Of a stretch of DNA of 64,000 nucleotides, positions 43,494 through 55,499 are shown in pieces (the stretch's first letter is position 1; every line of letters starts with the position of its first letter). The translations under genes were made by a program, and so were the position numbers. Origin of the DNA: Brachynemurus nebulosus (taxonomy: Eukaryota; Arthropoda; Insecta; Neuroptera; Myrmeleontidae); contig JAPWDM010000001.1 of assembly GCA_035578155.1 (NCBI GenBank), positions 80,705,561 through 80,769,560 of the forward strand. Reading direction: 5' to 3'. Under the pieces are notes generated by a model. It was not told the DNA's origin. It ran no database searches and saw nothing but the letters and a program-made list of their open reading frames with translations.

Positions 43494-44965
43494 GTATGTA
43501 TCCTCTAATTATATCTGTTTCTTTGGTGCAGCCTGCAGCCTAAACGACTTGACGGATTTTGGTAAATAAGGTGTCGCTGGATTCGTCTTAATCTGGGGAT
43601 TGCTATAGGCTACATGAAATTTCAAAATTCATCCCCTTAATAGGGGATGAAAAATTTATATAGCAAACTGTTGGATCTAGAAACGTGAAATTTTGCAGAC
43701 GAGTGAGCACAAAGAGTAGCTTTTTGAAAATTCATCCCCTAAGGCGACAAAATAAGGGATGAAAATTTATATGAAAGCCAACTTTTCTGTACGAATTCGT
43801 TTGGGTAGGTGGAGTTGATAACGACATAGTGTGTACAACTAGTCAATCTACTACATTGATAAAAATGATGATTGATAAAAACTTTTATCAACCTTTTTTG
43901 TCAAATTCGTGGTAATTTTGGCTACCAGCCTCTGTAATTTCGTATGCGTACTTATATATATATTTTCTTCTAAATAATTGAACAACACAAAAAAGACCTA
44001 AATAAAATACTTGATTAAAAAAATCAAAAAACCCGACTGCGTAAAAAGTAAACTAAAACGGTGAAAACAAGATGAGAGAGAGAAAAAGAAAAATGAAAAA
44101 CTTAGTAAAGCAGTCGGAGGCATGCATATTGTACTAAATAAAACAGAAATGTATGATGCCTCCGACTGCTTTACTTTTTTATTCATTTTTCGTTTTGTCC
44201 CTTTCATCTTGTTTTCACCGTTTTAGTTTACTTTTTACGCAGTCGGGTTTTTTGATTTTTTTAGTTAAGTATTTTATTTAGGTCTTTTTTGTGTTGTTTA
44301 ATTATTTAGAAGAAAATATATATAAGTACGCATACGAAATTACAGAGGCTGGTAGCGAAAATTACCACGAATTTGACAAAAAAAAAATTATAAAATTTTT
44401 TTTTTTGTCCGCGACTTCCTCCGCGTAATTCGTTGTAAATTGACTAGTTGTACACATTATGTCGTTATCAACTCCACCTACCCAAACGAATTCGTACAGA
44501 AAAGTTAGCTTTCATATAAATTTTCATCCCTTATTTTGCCGCCTTAGGCGATGAATTTTCAAAAAGCTACTCTTTGTACCCACTTACGTTACTAAAGAAA
44601 TTTCTGTACAAAATTTCACGTTCTTAAATCCAACGATTTTTTATATATTTTTCATTCCCTATTTTACTCCCCTGAGGACAGATTTTCAAAAGTCTCTTCT
44701 TAGTGCTCACCTACGTTATATAAGAAACCCCTGTCTAAAATTTCACATTTCTAGGCTCAACAGTTTTCTATATAAATTTTCATCCCCCATTTTGATCCGT
44801 TGGGGGACGAATTTCCAAAAATTCACTATTGGTACTTGCTAAGTTACTAAAAAAACCTTTGTGAAAAATTTCACGTTAATAAACCTAACGGTTTTCTATA
44901 TAAATTTTCATCCCCTATTTTAACCCCTTAGGAAGCTAAATTCTAAAAATCCACTCTTAGTGCTT
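43494..44965. mobile_element. Foldback element FB-A, complete copy, ~1.47 kb
   Basis: A long palindrome centred near 44138. Left arm: TGGTGCAGCCTGCAGCC start (43529), two ~130-bp units with GGGGATGAAAATTTATAT, ACTAGTCAATC, then AAATTCGTGGTAATTTTGGC, CCCGACTGCGTAAAAAGTAA and AAAGCAGTCGGAGGCAT; the right arm repeats all of this in inverted order and has about four tandem units. Arms differ in unit number (2 versus 4), as in Drosophila FB-type elements, where subterminal repeats expand and contract. No coding capacity. A 5'-half copy lies at 12070-13165. Confidence 0.8.
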
Positions 44966-46389
44966 GCAGTTTTTGAGCTTAGTGCTTGCAGCTTCGCACA
45001 GATGTGAAATTGTGCTTCAGAAATTAGAGCGAAATTGTCAAATATTTCGAAAACTGTAAAACATAGACTATATAGACCAAAAGTTTAAGTTAGCGATGTT
45101 GTTCTTTTTTAAAAAGCTGTTAGGGGAGCTTTCAGGGATGATTAGTGGTTAATTCTACGAAAAGGGGATAAAAAAAGAAATACTAAAATGTGATCTGATC
45201 TGTTTTTGCATAATTTCATAATACTAAATCTAAGGGTAGTAAGTAGGAGATGATTATGTCGACAATTTAGATCACGTAGAAATGAGATTCTCCAATTCAA
45301 GGGATGGCTTACCCCCCAACATTGTGGGAGTGAGTTATCATATCTGCTAAATTATAGTTATTGTTATAATTATAGATCCTTCGATCGAAAATAGATCGTG
45401 TTTGCTTTATTGTTATTAGGAATGACCACTAATTTTAACTTAAAATTAAGTTTATTTACAACAGGCTGGTTGCTAATAACTTGAAAGCTGTAAGACAACT
45501 AGGATTACCACCTTTTATTAAGAAAATATACTTAAAATTTTCGAATAAAAAATTAAAGTCCACTCACACCAAAAAAAAAGGTTTTTCCTGCTCGTGTACT
45601 TTATTCTTACCTACGTATGTTTTACTACTTTTATCTAGATATAATTTTTAAATATTACGCTGGTAATTATCTACATTAGAAATTTTTAAGACAACCCTCT
45701 CTTTTCCATATATAGACCTTTTAACTCACAAATCCTTACCTGGATTGTGGGAGACGAGAAAATATAAGCTTTCCGTGATGTCAGTATCAAATGAATACTT
45801 ATATTTTGCCTTTTTTGGGATATCAATTCCTGTTTTTAATAATTCCTTATAATTTCTGCTATAATAATTTATAATTACCGATATTTAACTGATAAAAATA
45901 TTATGGTGAAAAATTCTTATTTTACTTTTCAAGTCTAATATTAATGATTACATCTAAAATTCTGCCATTAATAAATTCATTGTTAAAATATGTTTTCTTT
46001 TTTTTGTTAATATTAACAATAATTTTTTGTTAGGTATTAAATTAAAAATAAAAAGGTTATGAAAATTCTAACAATTCCTTAAGTTTACTAATTTATTAAA
46101 TGTATATTAATACTATGTATTAATATTTTTATTTTAATAATTAAATTAGAAATAACCAACAAAATCAAAACTGCTTTTTGAAATAACAAATTTTTAAGTA
46201 AGTATTATTTGACAGTAAAAAAGAAAAAAAATTAATAAATAAAATAAAACGATTAGTTTATAATTAGACGTTAAATACCCCTTGATTTTTAACTTGGCTC
46301 CTAATTCCAACGCATTTCTATTTAGGAAAAAACAGAACTGGAAAAAGTTGGAAAAAAAGAACCATACTTCAAATGATGACAAAATTTAA
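44966..46389. other. AT-rich stretch, nothing recognised
   Basis: No coding or structured feature identified. Confidence 0.5.
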
Positions 46390-46427
46390 TTGAACCAATA
46401 TATTTCATCATACATCCAACAATATAA

Positions 46428-46467
46428 CAATATCGAATATTTCGTCGTAGTTCTACGACATCATCAG
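46428..46467 (-). ncRNA. Hammerhead-like motif in PLE 3' region (stem I absent)
   Basis: On the minus strand: CTGATGA (46467-46461), one extra base, a perfect 7-bp stem II GTCGTAG/CTACGAC with a 2-base loop, GAA, then a 4-bp stem III ATAT/ATAT with a 3-base loop. This matches the hammerhead core seen in PLE pseudo-LTRs, including the short stem III. Bases flanking the core do not pair (G opposite G), so stem I is not formed and self-cleavage is doubtful. Confidence 0.55.
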
Positions 46468-46573
46468 CGAAAAGATTTCTTTAAAATCTGTATAAAAATA
46501 AGTATACCGCTGTTTTCTATTAAAAATTTTTATATAATTATGCTAATATTTGTAATTAATGTAGTTATTTGTA

Positions 46574-46710
<137 letters not shown>

Positions 46711-47484
46711 ATTATAATTTTTTTGACAATAAACTATTGTTTATTGTGACGTCCATGTGTCATCATTTACCAATATATGTAGTTATTTATATGGAGGATT
46801 TTTTAAATGGCGAAACTGTAATTAGATAAATTCGAATATGTTAATTTTATATCTATTATGTTGTATTTAAGTTATTGTATTTGGAAATTATTTACATTAT
46901 TCGAGATTGATTCATTGGTCAATAATATGAATGTTATGTTAGGTTGGATTTATCGATTGTAAAAACATTATATATTAATTTTTTGAATAAAAAAATTTTT
47001 TTTTTATATATAAGTATAAAAGTATATGTCATGATTACTGTTTGATTTTATTAAAGTGATTCTGGATGTGTAAATGTGTTTGTATCATTGAATGAGGAAG
47101 TTCAAGATGTCGTCTACTGTGAATATAGTCAAGTATAAGTTTGATAGTTTTAAAGAACAAATTTTTTGGCGGTAATTTTGAATTTAGATGTATTAGTTAT
47201 TTGAGTTATCTAATTTTTATTCTATTAAGTTTGGTTTGAAATTTAAATTTTTTATTTCATATGTTATTTGTTTTGTTGGACCATAGATCAATTCTCGGAT
47301 AATTCTGTAATACAGAAGATGAGCTACTTAATTTAATTATGGTTAAGGTTTAGGTGTCTATTTTCTATTTTGTGAAGATAATATAGAGTACGTATTGTTT
47401 CTATTTCGGTTTTTGTGGTTTTGGAATTGATGGTACATGGACGTTTACAGATAAAGTTTTATAATTTATCTTAAAAGTAAAAAA

Positions 47485-47829
47485 CTAAGTTATACTGAGA
47501 TTAGAGGCTTCTTTAACACTTTTTATTGTGTTTTCATACCATTTTCCAATATTTGGGTTTTCCATTTCGGTTTTTATGTTAGAATTGTTATTAGTGTTTA
47601 TGTGAAAAGATTCAGAGAGGAGTCTTTTTTTGTAATTTGGTTCTATGTCACATATGGTAGTTTCCTTGAAATTGAAGTTATGTGAATATTCATATACATG
47701 TTGTTGTAATCCTGTAGCATTTATCCCTGTTTTAATTTGGTATTTATGTGTATATATACGATCCTTTAATTTATTTTTTGTCATTCCTACGTAGCATTTT
47801 GGACAATTTTCACATGGAATTTTGTACAC
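47485..47829 (-). pseudogene. PLE GIY-YIG endonuclease domain
   Basis: An open frame of 114 codons on the minus strand, part of a longer protein interrupted by a stop at about 47840. VYKIPCENCPKCYVGMTKNK corresponds to the GIY and YIG strands with the PLE-specific cysteine pair between them; KDRIYTHKYQIK supplies the catalytic Arg and the following His. Then LQQHVYEYSHNFNF and LLSESFHINTNNNSN, the usual C-terminus with conserved ES-HI. The domain nicks target DNA for PLE integration. Without an attached RT it is a fragment. Confidence 0.85.
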
Positions 47830-48199
47830 AATGTTGCTTTATTCTAATTTATCTGTTTGTGTTTTCAGTTTTGTATATATTTTTTGTACTTTATTAGAAT
47901 ATTTGAAAACTATCTGGTTGTCATTTATATTTAGTAATTTTTTCAGTTTGTAATTTATGTTATTATTTATATATGGTATTGATATGTATTTTTTGTTATT
48001 TATTGTTTTTTTGTATTTAGTTTGGTTATATTGCTTATCTACTATGTTTTTTAATTTATAGTTGATTAGTTTTATTGAGTAGTTGTTCTTTAATAAGATA
48101 GTTTTGGCTTTTTTTATGGTTTGTGATCTGTGTTTTATGTTAGTGAATTATATAATTATTAGGAGAATTTTCCCTAAATGTTTTATATAATTGTTAAAA

Positions 48200-50719
48200 T
48201 GGATGACCTGAAAACCATTAAAAGTAAATATAACTCTAATTAAAATTAATTTTATTAATCAATATATAAAATTAATTTTCAATTTAATTCAAAAAAATTT
48301 AATATTAAAATTATTAATCAATATATAAAATGTAATTGTTTGTTAACAAAAACCAGTAATAATATTTTATTTTTGAATAATTGTAATAGAAATAAAGTTA
48401 TCCCAGATTTTATAAAGCGACATGTAAAAATTACAAATTTTATTAATATTTGCAATAAGAAAAAACATAATATGATTTTAAAAAATTTCTTTGATAAACT
48501 GCAAAAGCTATATATAGGAAGTTTATATAAAAAAGAGAAAGGACTTATTAAGAAGTTACGAAATAAATTAGTTCTTCTTTACAAAAACTTAAAACGTGAA
48601 GATGTAAATTCGCTTATTAGAATCACAGAAAACAAAAATATGGTCCTAAACAAGAAAACAAAAATTATACAATTAAAAAAATTTAATAAACTAAAAACTG
48701 ATATTACAAACTTGATAAATTATGATAAAGACTGGGCCCGTAATTATAGTAATATAACGATTCCTAAGGAGGTGGAATTTATTTTAGCTTTAAGCCCAAA
48801 ATTTATGTTAAAAGATCCTAGTTACAATTAGAAACAATTGAACAATAATATTTTGGAAATCATCAAAAGTATTGAATGTAATATAGATAAGTTTCCAAAA
48901 CAGCATCATAATAATTTGAGAAAAAAGATAGTAAATATCATTTGTAATAATATTAACAATAAAAAAATACTGAACCACTATGGCATTACGTAAATAATTG
49001 TTATAAGCGAACTTGCATTTTCATGAAAGAAAACAGAGATATTATATATATCACAAATTCAGATAAAGGCGGTCTGTCAGTCATCTTGGATAAAAAAGAT
49101 TACTTACATAAGGCGGAGTTACATCTGGGGGAAAACAATATGTATTTAACAATTAACAAAAATCCAATGGATAGTATTTGTAAGAAAATCAAAAGCTACA
49201 TAGATAAATTAGTTAAAAATAATCAAATTGAAAATGAAGATAAATTAAAATTAATAAAGTTGGGAAAAAGTTTACCCGAAATTTATTTTTTACCCAAAAC
49301 ACATAAGAATGACATTCCATTACGACCTACTGTCAGCCAAGTAGATGCTCCCACAACTGAAATTTCAAAATTTTTTGCCAATATTTTAACTAAAGCGGAA
49401 GAGAGTTCCTTTTCAATCAAAAATTCTTATAAGTTTGTAAATAAAACTAAAAATAAGATATTACCAGAAAATCATAAATTGTTTTCACTCGATGTAAAAT
49501 CTCTTTTTGGTAATATTTCGATCAGTTTGGTTTTAGCCATTATTAGAAAGAAATGGAACAAAATTAAAAATTATACTAAATTAAACAAGGAATTGTTCAT
49601 TGAGGGAATTGAACTAATTTTTCAAAATAATTTTTTCAAATTTCAAAATAAATTTTATCTTCAAAAGTATGGAATACCTATGGGCGGGATTCTTTCACCG
49701 ATTCTGGCGTCGTATGTAATGGATTTCTTGTGTGAAAATAGTTTGAACAAAGTAAAGGAATGGTCTCCGACATCTTTCTTTCGTTATGTTGATGATATTC
49801 TTACAAATGTTCCAAGTAATTTAATTGAAAAGATTACAAATAATTTTAATAGTTATCATCCATCCTTACAGTTTACAGTCGAAGAGGAAAATAACAATAA
49901 AATTGGTTTTTTGGATACTCTAATTATTAAAGATCAGAATAACCAGCTTAGCACAAAATGGCATAGGAAGGAAAATTACTCTGATAGAATGATCAATTTT
50001 CATTCCTACCATCCTAAGTATATTAAAATTAATCTTGTACATAACATTTTATATAGAGCAGTTAACCTGAGTAGTGTAAATAACCGTAGGGATGCTATTA
50101 AAGAAGCAACACAAATACTTAAGATGAACAACTATCCTACTTATTTAATTAACTCAATAAAAAATAAAATTGTACATAATGCCTATAACGTTTTATATAA
50201 ACATAATAATAATAAGAATTTTGATCCTGGAAAGATTGTAACCTTGCCTTATAACGAGTTAACTAAAAAAATTAAAACTGTAATTGAAAAGGATTCTGAT
50301 AATAAAGTAGTTTTTTCCTTTAAAGATAAAATTGAAAATGTGTATAGTAAGAAACGTAGTAGTATGGAAAAGAAAGATCTAAATAATGTAGTATATGAGA
50401 TTGCTTGTAAAATTTGCCCTTCTAAATACATAGGTCAAACTAGTCAAAAATTGTCGGCCAAAATCTATCAACATAATTATGATATTAAAAGGGAAAAAAT
50501 AGTACGGGATTAACGGGACATGTGTTGGATTATGACCATATGTTTGATTTTTCAAACATACGTATTTTAGACAAGGAAAAGAATTTCAAAAGACGAATCA
50601 TTGGGGAAAAAATTTATATCAACTTAAACAAAACTTTCAGCTGTAATAGGCAAACAGATAGTGAGGCTATTGACAAAACATATATTAATGTTTTTGATGT
50701 CCTGAAAAATAAAAAATAA
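48200..50719 (+). mobile_element. Penelope-like element, nearly full-length ORF
   Basis: One coding region in three pieces: N-terminal 48340-48828, RT 49023-50513 and endonuclease C-terminus 50522-50719. It is separated from the opposite PLE fragment by under 200 bp. No hammerhead or pseudo-LTR was found on either side, so the flanks are lost or very diverged. Confidence 0.8.
48340..50719 (+). pseudogene. PLE reverse transcriptase / GIY-YIG protein
   Basis: N-terminal part: Lys/Asn-rich, with DWARNYSNITIPKEVEFILA and LSPKF, then a TAG after DPSYN; translation continues in frame to about 48990, followed by a frame break. From 49023 a 496-codon open frame holds the RT: NSDKGG (residues 12-17), PKTHK (91-95), SLDVKSLF (155-162, first catalytic Asp), GIPMGG (217-222) and YVDD (255-258), then IGFLDT. 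PKTHK and the domain order are PLE-specific. The GIY-YIG domain follows: VVYEIACKICPSKYIGQT, then SAKIYQHNYDIK where the relative at 47.7 kb has an Arg. A frameshift near 50512 separates the last ~65 residues (TGHVLDYDHMFDFSN...). Three lesions only, so a rather young copy. Confidence 0.9.
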
Positions 50720-51852
50720 TAATAATTACATAAGAGGAGTATATTTTTACTACCAATTTCATAATAGAAACTTGTAGTATTTTCCATTTGGTGTTAACCA
50801 ATTTTGCAAACAAAAGGGTAGTTTAAAGTTTTTTCAAATTCTTTTTTCAATTAGTAAGTGACAGCCGCATTGTTTAGATGAAACGTTTAAATAAATTAAA
50901 TTAACAATAATGGTTCAGATGAAGTTTTTAACTAAAAATTCAAAAAATTTTACTTTTTTAATAGTAATTTTTACAAAATATATTTTTCATCAAATAACTT
51001 AACATTTAATTCTACACAACTTTATTTTATTTTATGAAATAATGGTTTTCGACTAATGGAAAAAAATTTTTCCTGCATTAATTTAGTATAATTTATGTAA
51101 GTACACTTATGTCTTGGTTTGTTTTATTTTTAGAATATTTATATAAAGAAAAAATTTTTTAAAAGAGTTTTCAAAAAATTTTTGTTAAATTTAAATATCA
51201 CCGCCTTTTTTCTGGATTGAAGTTACATTATCTTGAATTGGAAGGAGAAAAAATTTCATCAATCAATTGGAATTTTCTTTATATATGCCGTGTAGGGCAA
51301 TATATAAAAATTTTTAATGATTTATATATAGATTAAAGTTTTTGAGGTTTAAAAATAATTATTTGTAATTTTCATTATTGAAAATTTTAACTTCCTTTAA
51401 AAAAATGGTTGTATTCACCTCAACTTAAAATGCAAATTTGAGAATTATTATACCTCACAAGATCAATATTTTCTAGGATGAGATTGATTTTCCTTTCACA
51501 ATTTCGAATTAAAACATTTTCAATTTTGATTACATTGTTTAATTATATTGAATAATTTTCAATGTATTTTTGGAATGTAGATTTTCACTTGTAACAATTG
51601 TTTTTTCAATAACAATTTCCACCAACTTTATACATATTTTTAAATAAAATATGTATAAAGTTGGTGGAAATTATACATATTTTTAAATAAAATTTTCTTC
51701 ATTGTGATATAATTAAAATTTAAAATTTTTCTATCGAATTGTACTCGTATAGTAATAATTAGTCATTTGTTTTTGGATTAGAAAAGAAGGTTTTTTGTTA
51801 ACGATTGTACATAAAACTTGTATTTTATTTTATTTTTATACAGATTTTAAAG
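50720..51852. other. AT-rich stretch with one perfect hairpin
   Basis: No gene recognised. Contains the hairpin at 51614-51672; a word from its left arm (TACATATTTTTAAATAAAAT) is repeated directly just after it. Confidence 0.5.
51614..51672. repeat. Perfect 27-bp hairpin
   Basis: Arms AATTTCCACCAACTTTATAC... and its exact reverse complement, 27 bp without mismatch, 5-base loop (TAAAT, 51641-51645). Absence of any mismatch points to a recent event. Confidence 0.8.
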
Positions 51853-52460
51853 AGTCCTTGGTGACGGTACAGTCCTTGGTGACGGTACGATAAGTACTAG
51901 ACAGAGCGTCCGGTCACCAAGGCCTGGAGGCCATCGCTGGGACTCCCCCCGAGGTGCAAAAGGCCTCGGGGTGGAGAAACCTGACTAGAGACACACAAAC
52001 GACTAGAGATTTATATCACAAGTGTATCACAGATAATACTTATTACGTCACTGGGGAGCCACAAGCCCACCAGTAACGCAATAAGGGGTTAAAACAATAC
52101 CGCTGTAGAGCCATAACAACAGGCCTACAGCGGCATAACAAAATATCACAGAGAAAGAAAACAAATGATGTACCACCTCGGGTGTAAAGGGCCCTCGGTA
52201 GTACATCGCTAAAAAGAAATAACAACAACAAAAAAACATGTATAAATAACAACAGTACCACTAAGGGTGTAAAAGGCCCTTAGTGGCATAACGAGAGACT
52301 AAAAGTACCCTGCCAGACCAGCTGGAACAGGATATAGTTAATAAATAAGACGAACACAAAAATCTTTGAAACACATAAAAATAAAATCGTTACTGGACAC
52401 AGATTTACTGTCGGGGGAGAAACAAGAGACGACTTGGTAAAATTAAGAGATGCAATGCCC
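51853..52460 (-). other. 3' UTR of I-like copy 1 with stem-loop array
   Basis: Five consecutive potential hairpins: 51947-51971 (8 bp, CCCCGAGG/CCTCGGGG), 52050-52074 (5 bp), 52100-52133 (9 bp, CCGCTGTAG/CTACAGCGG), 52170-52204 (GTACCACC-type, imperfect) and 52258-52286 (10 bp perfect, CCACTAAGGG/CCCTTAGTGG). Several share the loop-side word GTGTAAA(A)GG. The same series occurs in the relative at 57545-58160. The outer end has an 18-bp tandem duplication (GTCCTTGGTGACGGTAC). Confidence 0.7.
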
Positions 52461-53401
52461 CTAAAGTCTCGAATGCGAATTTCGGAGAAATTCAAGCATC
52501 TTTCTTTCAGAGACCGCATCATAAGATAAAGCTTCGGCTACATTATTCGGGAGCTTCAGCTTTTGGCGCAATGGCTCAAGGGCTACACATTCCTCAACTA
52601 TATGCCTCACGGTCAGCGCCGTCCCGCAGGCGGCGCACCTTGGCTGATCCTCACCGGCGAGAAGATGACGTTGTGTTAACGCCGTGTGGCCCAAGCGTAA
52701 ACGTGTCAGGGCCACACTTTCTCGCCGGCTCAGATTTACCGGTACCGGAGTTCTTCGGACCTCAGGTTTCACCGGTCTGAGCTTAGCCGTGATGTTGTTC
52801 CACTCACGTTGCCATTTCTGATTGATCGCGGATCGTATACACACTCTCAGATCCTCGGGGCGAATGGCAATGTTCTGTGGCTCACCGACTTCGGCGCATG
52901 ACGTGCTGCCTGGTCGGCGAGTTCATTGCCAGGTATCCATACATGTCCGGGTATCCAGAAGAAGGTGACTTCTGGCGGAGCATGTAGAGATACGTCAGGA
53001 TGTTCTGCACCAGTGGATCGATGGTATGAGAGTGGCAGATCGCTTGCAAAAGCCCGAGCGGAGGAGTAAGCAATGCTGCCGTAATCAATCCTAGTCAGAA
53101 CTAGCGATTGATACAGGCGAAGCAACGACTCCCGGCCCGCACCCCACGATGCACCAGCCAAGCACTTAAGCATGTTTATTGTCCTGCGACAACTCGCAAC
53201 TAAGGCTTGGAGGTGTGGACGCCACGTAAGTTGTTTATCAAAAATAAGTCCTAGAAACCTGACGCTATCAACGCACTGAAGATTGGATCCTTTTAGTGTG
53301 AGAACAGGATCCGAATGTGCGCTGCGCTTTCTGCAGAAGTGAACCACCGATGTTTTATCGGTGGTTCCGTTTCTCCGGTGTATCGGAGAAACGAAACCCA
53401 A
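52461..53401 (-). pseudogene. I-like ORF2: thumb, RNase H and C-terminus
   Basis: Minus strand. DKTSVVHFCRKRSAHSDP, then SVRFLGLIFDKQLTWRPHLQ (RT thumb) and LTRIDYGSIAYSSA. An internal deletion follows, after which EVTFFWIPGHVWIPGNELAD QAARHAP gives the C-terminal half of RNase H; its N-terminal DGS/E catalytic strands are missing. A second frame (52844-52461) gives the post-RNase H region: WNNITAKLRPV, ALTRLRLGHTALTQRHLL, CAACGTALTVRHIVEEC and a hydrophobic end, typical of I-group elements. Several frame changes. Confidence 0.85.
53345..53395. repeat. Two adjacent perfect hairpins in the RT region
   Basis: AACCACCGAT/ATCGGTGGTT (10 bp, 5-base loop) followed by GTTTCTCCG/CGGAGAAAC (9 bp, 6-base loop), flanked by direct repeats of TTCTGCAGAAGT (about 53331 and 53405). 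The reading frame shifts across this block. Confidence 0.65.
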
Positions 53402-54313
53402 GAGCTTCTGCAGAAGTCACCACTTCGTTGATGCCTTGTTGCAGCCGTTGTTGAATATCCTCGATGGAATCGGCTGCGTAAAATATGGTGAGGTCATCAA
53501 CGTACAAGCAACGACGAATTGGGGCTGAAGCTGCAATATGACTGACTGCGATGGAAAACAAGGTAACACTAATAGTGGAGCCTTGAGGAACACCATTCTC
53601 CTGGGAGTGGGCCTCAAACTCAGTGTCACCTACCCGGACACGAAAAGAACGGTCAGTCAGAAAACTTTTTACGAACTGAGGGAGGTTACCTCTTAAACCC
53701 CAGTCGTGCAGCTTCTTGAGAATGCCATACCTCCAGGTCATATCATAAGTTTTCTCCAAATCGAAAAACACGGCCACAAGGTGTTTTCGTTGGAGAAAGA
53801 CGTCGTAAGTGGTATTCTCGAGGCGAACAAGATGGTCCGTAGTCGAATGGTATCGGCGGAACCCACATTTATGTTTAGGAATGAGGTTGTGGGATTCCAG
53901 CCACCAAACGAGACGGTTGTTCACCATTTTTTCCAATACCTTGCTGAAACAGCAAGTCAAGGATATTGGACGGTAGCTAGATAGTTGCGATGAATCTTTA
54001 CCATCTTTTAGCAGCGGAATGATGGTAGCCTTCCGCGGAGGGTAAACGCCTTGCCTAAATATTTCGTTGTACAGATCCAGTAACCTACACTTACCAGGAT
54101 AAGGCAGGTTCCGGATCATGGCGTAGGGGATCTCATCAGGTCCAGGGGATGTGTCCCCAGATCCCCGAAGCGCCTCCAGTAATTCTTGCATAGAAAACGG
54201 TTGGTTATACTGGAGGGATTCATCTGAGAAAAAATCAAGATCGTTTTGTTCGTGTTCGATCTTGATCCGCAGGAAGTCCGGGTCATAATTCTGGGAGCCA
54301 CTGACGCGCTCAA
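53355..54313 (-). pseudogene. I-like ORF2: reverse transcriptase core
   Basis: An open frame of 278 codons (54191-53355) on the minus strand: TSPGPDEIPYAMIRNL, ATIIPLLKDGKDSSQLSSYR PISL, KHKCGFRRYHSTTDHLVRLE, AVFFDLEKTYDMTWRYGIL (first Asp), NGVPQGSTISVTLF and CLYVDDLTIFY (YVDD active site), then EALGFRFS. All RT blocks are in order and the palm is intact. At its C-terminal end two adjacent perfect hairpins (53345-53395) and a frameshift break continuity with the thumb. The fragment 54313-54192 is the upstream part in another frame. Confidence 0.9.
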
Positions 54314-54348
54314 AGTGCTTAGCTAAGCAATTAGCTATTTCCGCGCGT

Positions 54349-55494
54349 TCAGTGATGTTCCGACCGTCGACGACGAGAAGGGGGGGGCATAGGTGAACGG
54401 GAACATTTCCCAGTAATGGCCCTCACTCTTCTCCATACCTCTAAGGTGGTCGTGGAGGTATTTATGGCCGAAACATATTGCTCCCATGATATCCTCTTTT
54501 GTTCTTTAATTGTGCGCTTACAGCGTGCTTGAGCACGCTTGTAGGCTATCACATTTTCCTGCGTGGGACGACGTCTGAGTTCGTTGTACGCGCGCTTTTT
54601 CTCTGCAACTGCTACACTCACGGCTTCATTCCACCATGGTACGTGACGTTTGGGTGGAATGCTGGACGACTTCGGTATACTCTGATATGCTGCTTCAATG
54701 ACACTGCAGGACATTTTCTCCACATCATCTTCTACGTCTCCAGTCAGCGGGGGTGTACGGAATGAATTAGCGTACATTTCCCAATCAGCTTGACGGAGAC
54801 GCCATCTCGGCGAAGACGATTGTGGAGTCATCGGCGTGGTACTGTTCAATATGATGGGAATATGGTCACTACCGTATGAATCAGACGCCAGCGTCCATTC
54901 ATAACGGTGTGCCATGACCGGTGAGCCAAGAGATAGGTCAATAGCCGACAGCTCACCGGTTCTTGCGTTAATGAAAGTACCTTGACCGGTATTTAACAAT
55001 ACCGCTTCGGACTCGTCTAGAAACCGTTCTATATATGAGTCTTCCACGGGCGTCTCTTGTGCTACAGCCCCGCATGGGGCTGTGAGCATTAAAATCTTCT
55101 AGTAACAAAAATGGACGTGATAACTGTAAGGTAAGCTCGGTCAGGGTTTCGACATTCCAGTCGAAGTCTGGTAAGTAGACCGAGCATACTGTGAATTGTG
55201 GCGGTTTTAATATTTGTATTGCAATAGCTTGTCGAGGGGTGTTTAATGGATGGTCCCGGAACGGGACGCCATCTTTAATGATGATGGCAACACCCCCCCC
55301 CCCCCCGCCCGGATGTCTGGCTGTACATTGTGCCGGCGGATGTGACAGTTTCTTACTGAAAATTGTTCCGCCGGCTTTAAGTGTGTTTCTTGTAAGCACA
55401 CGCACATGGGCGTGTGCTCAGCCAGAAGCATCTGCAATTCACAGTAATGATGTTTTATACCATTACAGTTCCACTGTACGATAGCCATTTTCAT
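54349..55494 (-). pseudogene. I-like ORF2: endonuclease and linker
   Basis: Starts at ATG 55494: MKMAIVQWNCNGIKHHYCEL, CLQETHLKP (catalytic Glu). A 14-base C-run (55293-55306) causes a frame change, after which GVAIIIKDGVPF, VCSVYLPDFDW and EDFNAHSP (Asp-Asn pair; the usual Gly before Asp is Glu) are read. A third frame (55089-54349) has FINARTGELSAIDLSL and SYGSDHIPIIL (SDH), then the linker with HVPWWNEAVSVAVAEKKRAY and RISWEQYVSAI. This AP-like endonuclease would nick the target. Frameshifts disable it, but all motifs can be traced. Confidence 0.85.
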
Positions 55495-55499
55495 TACTA

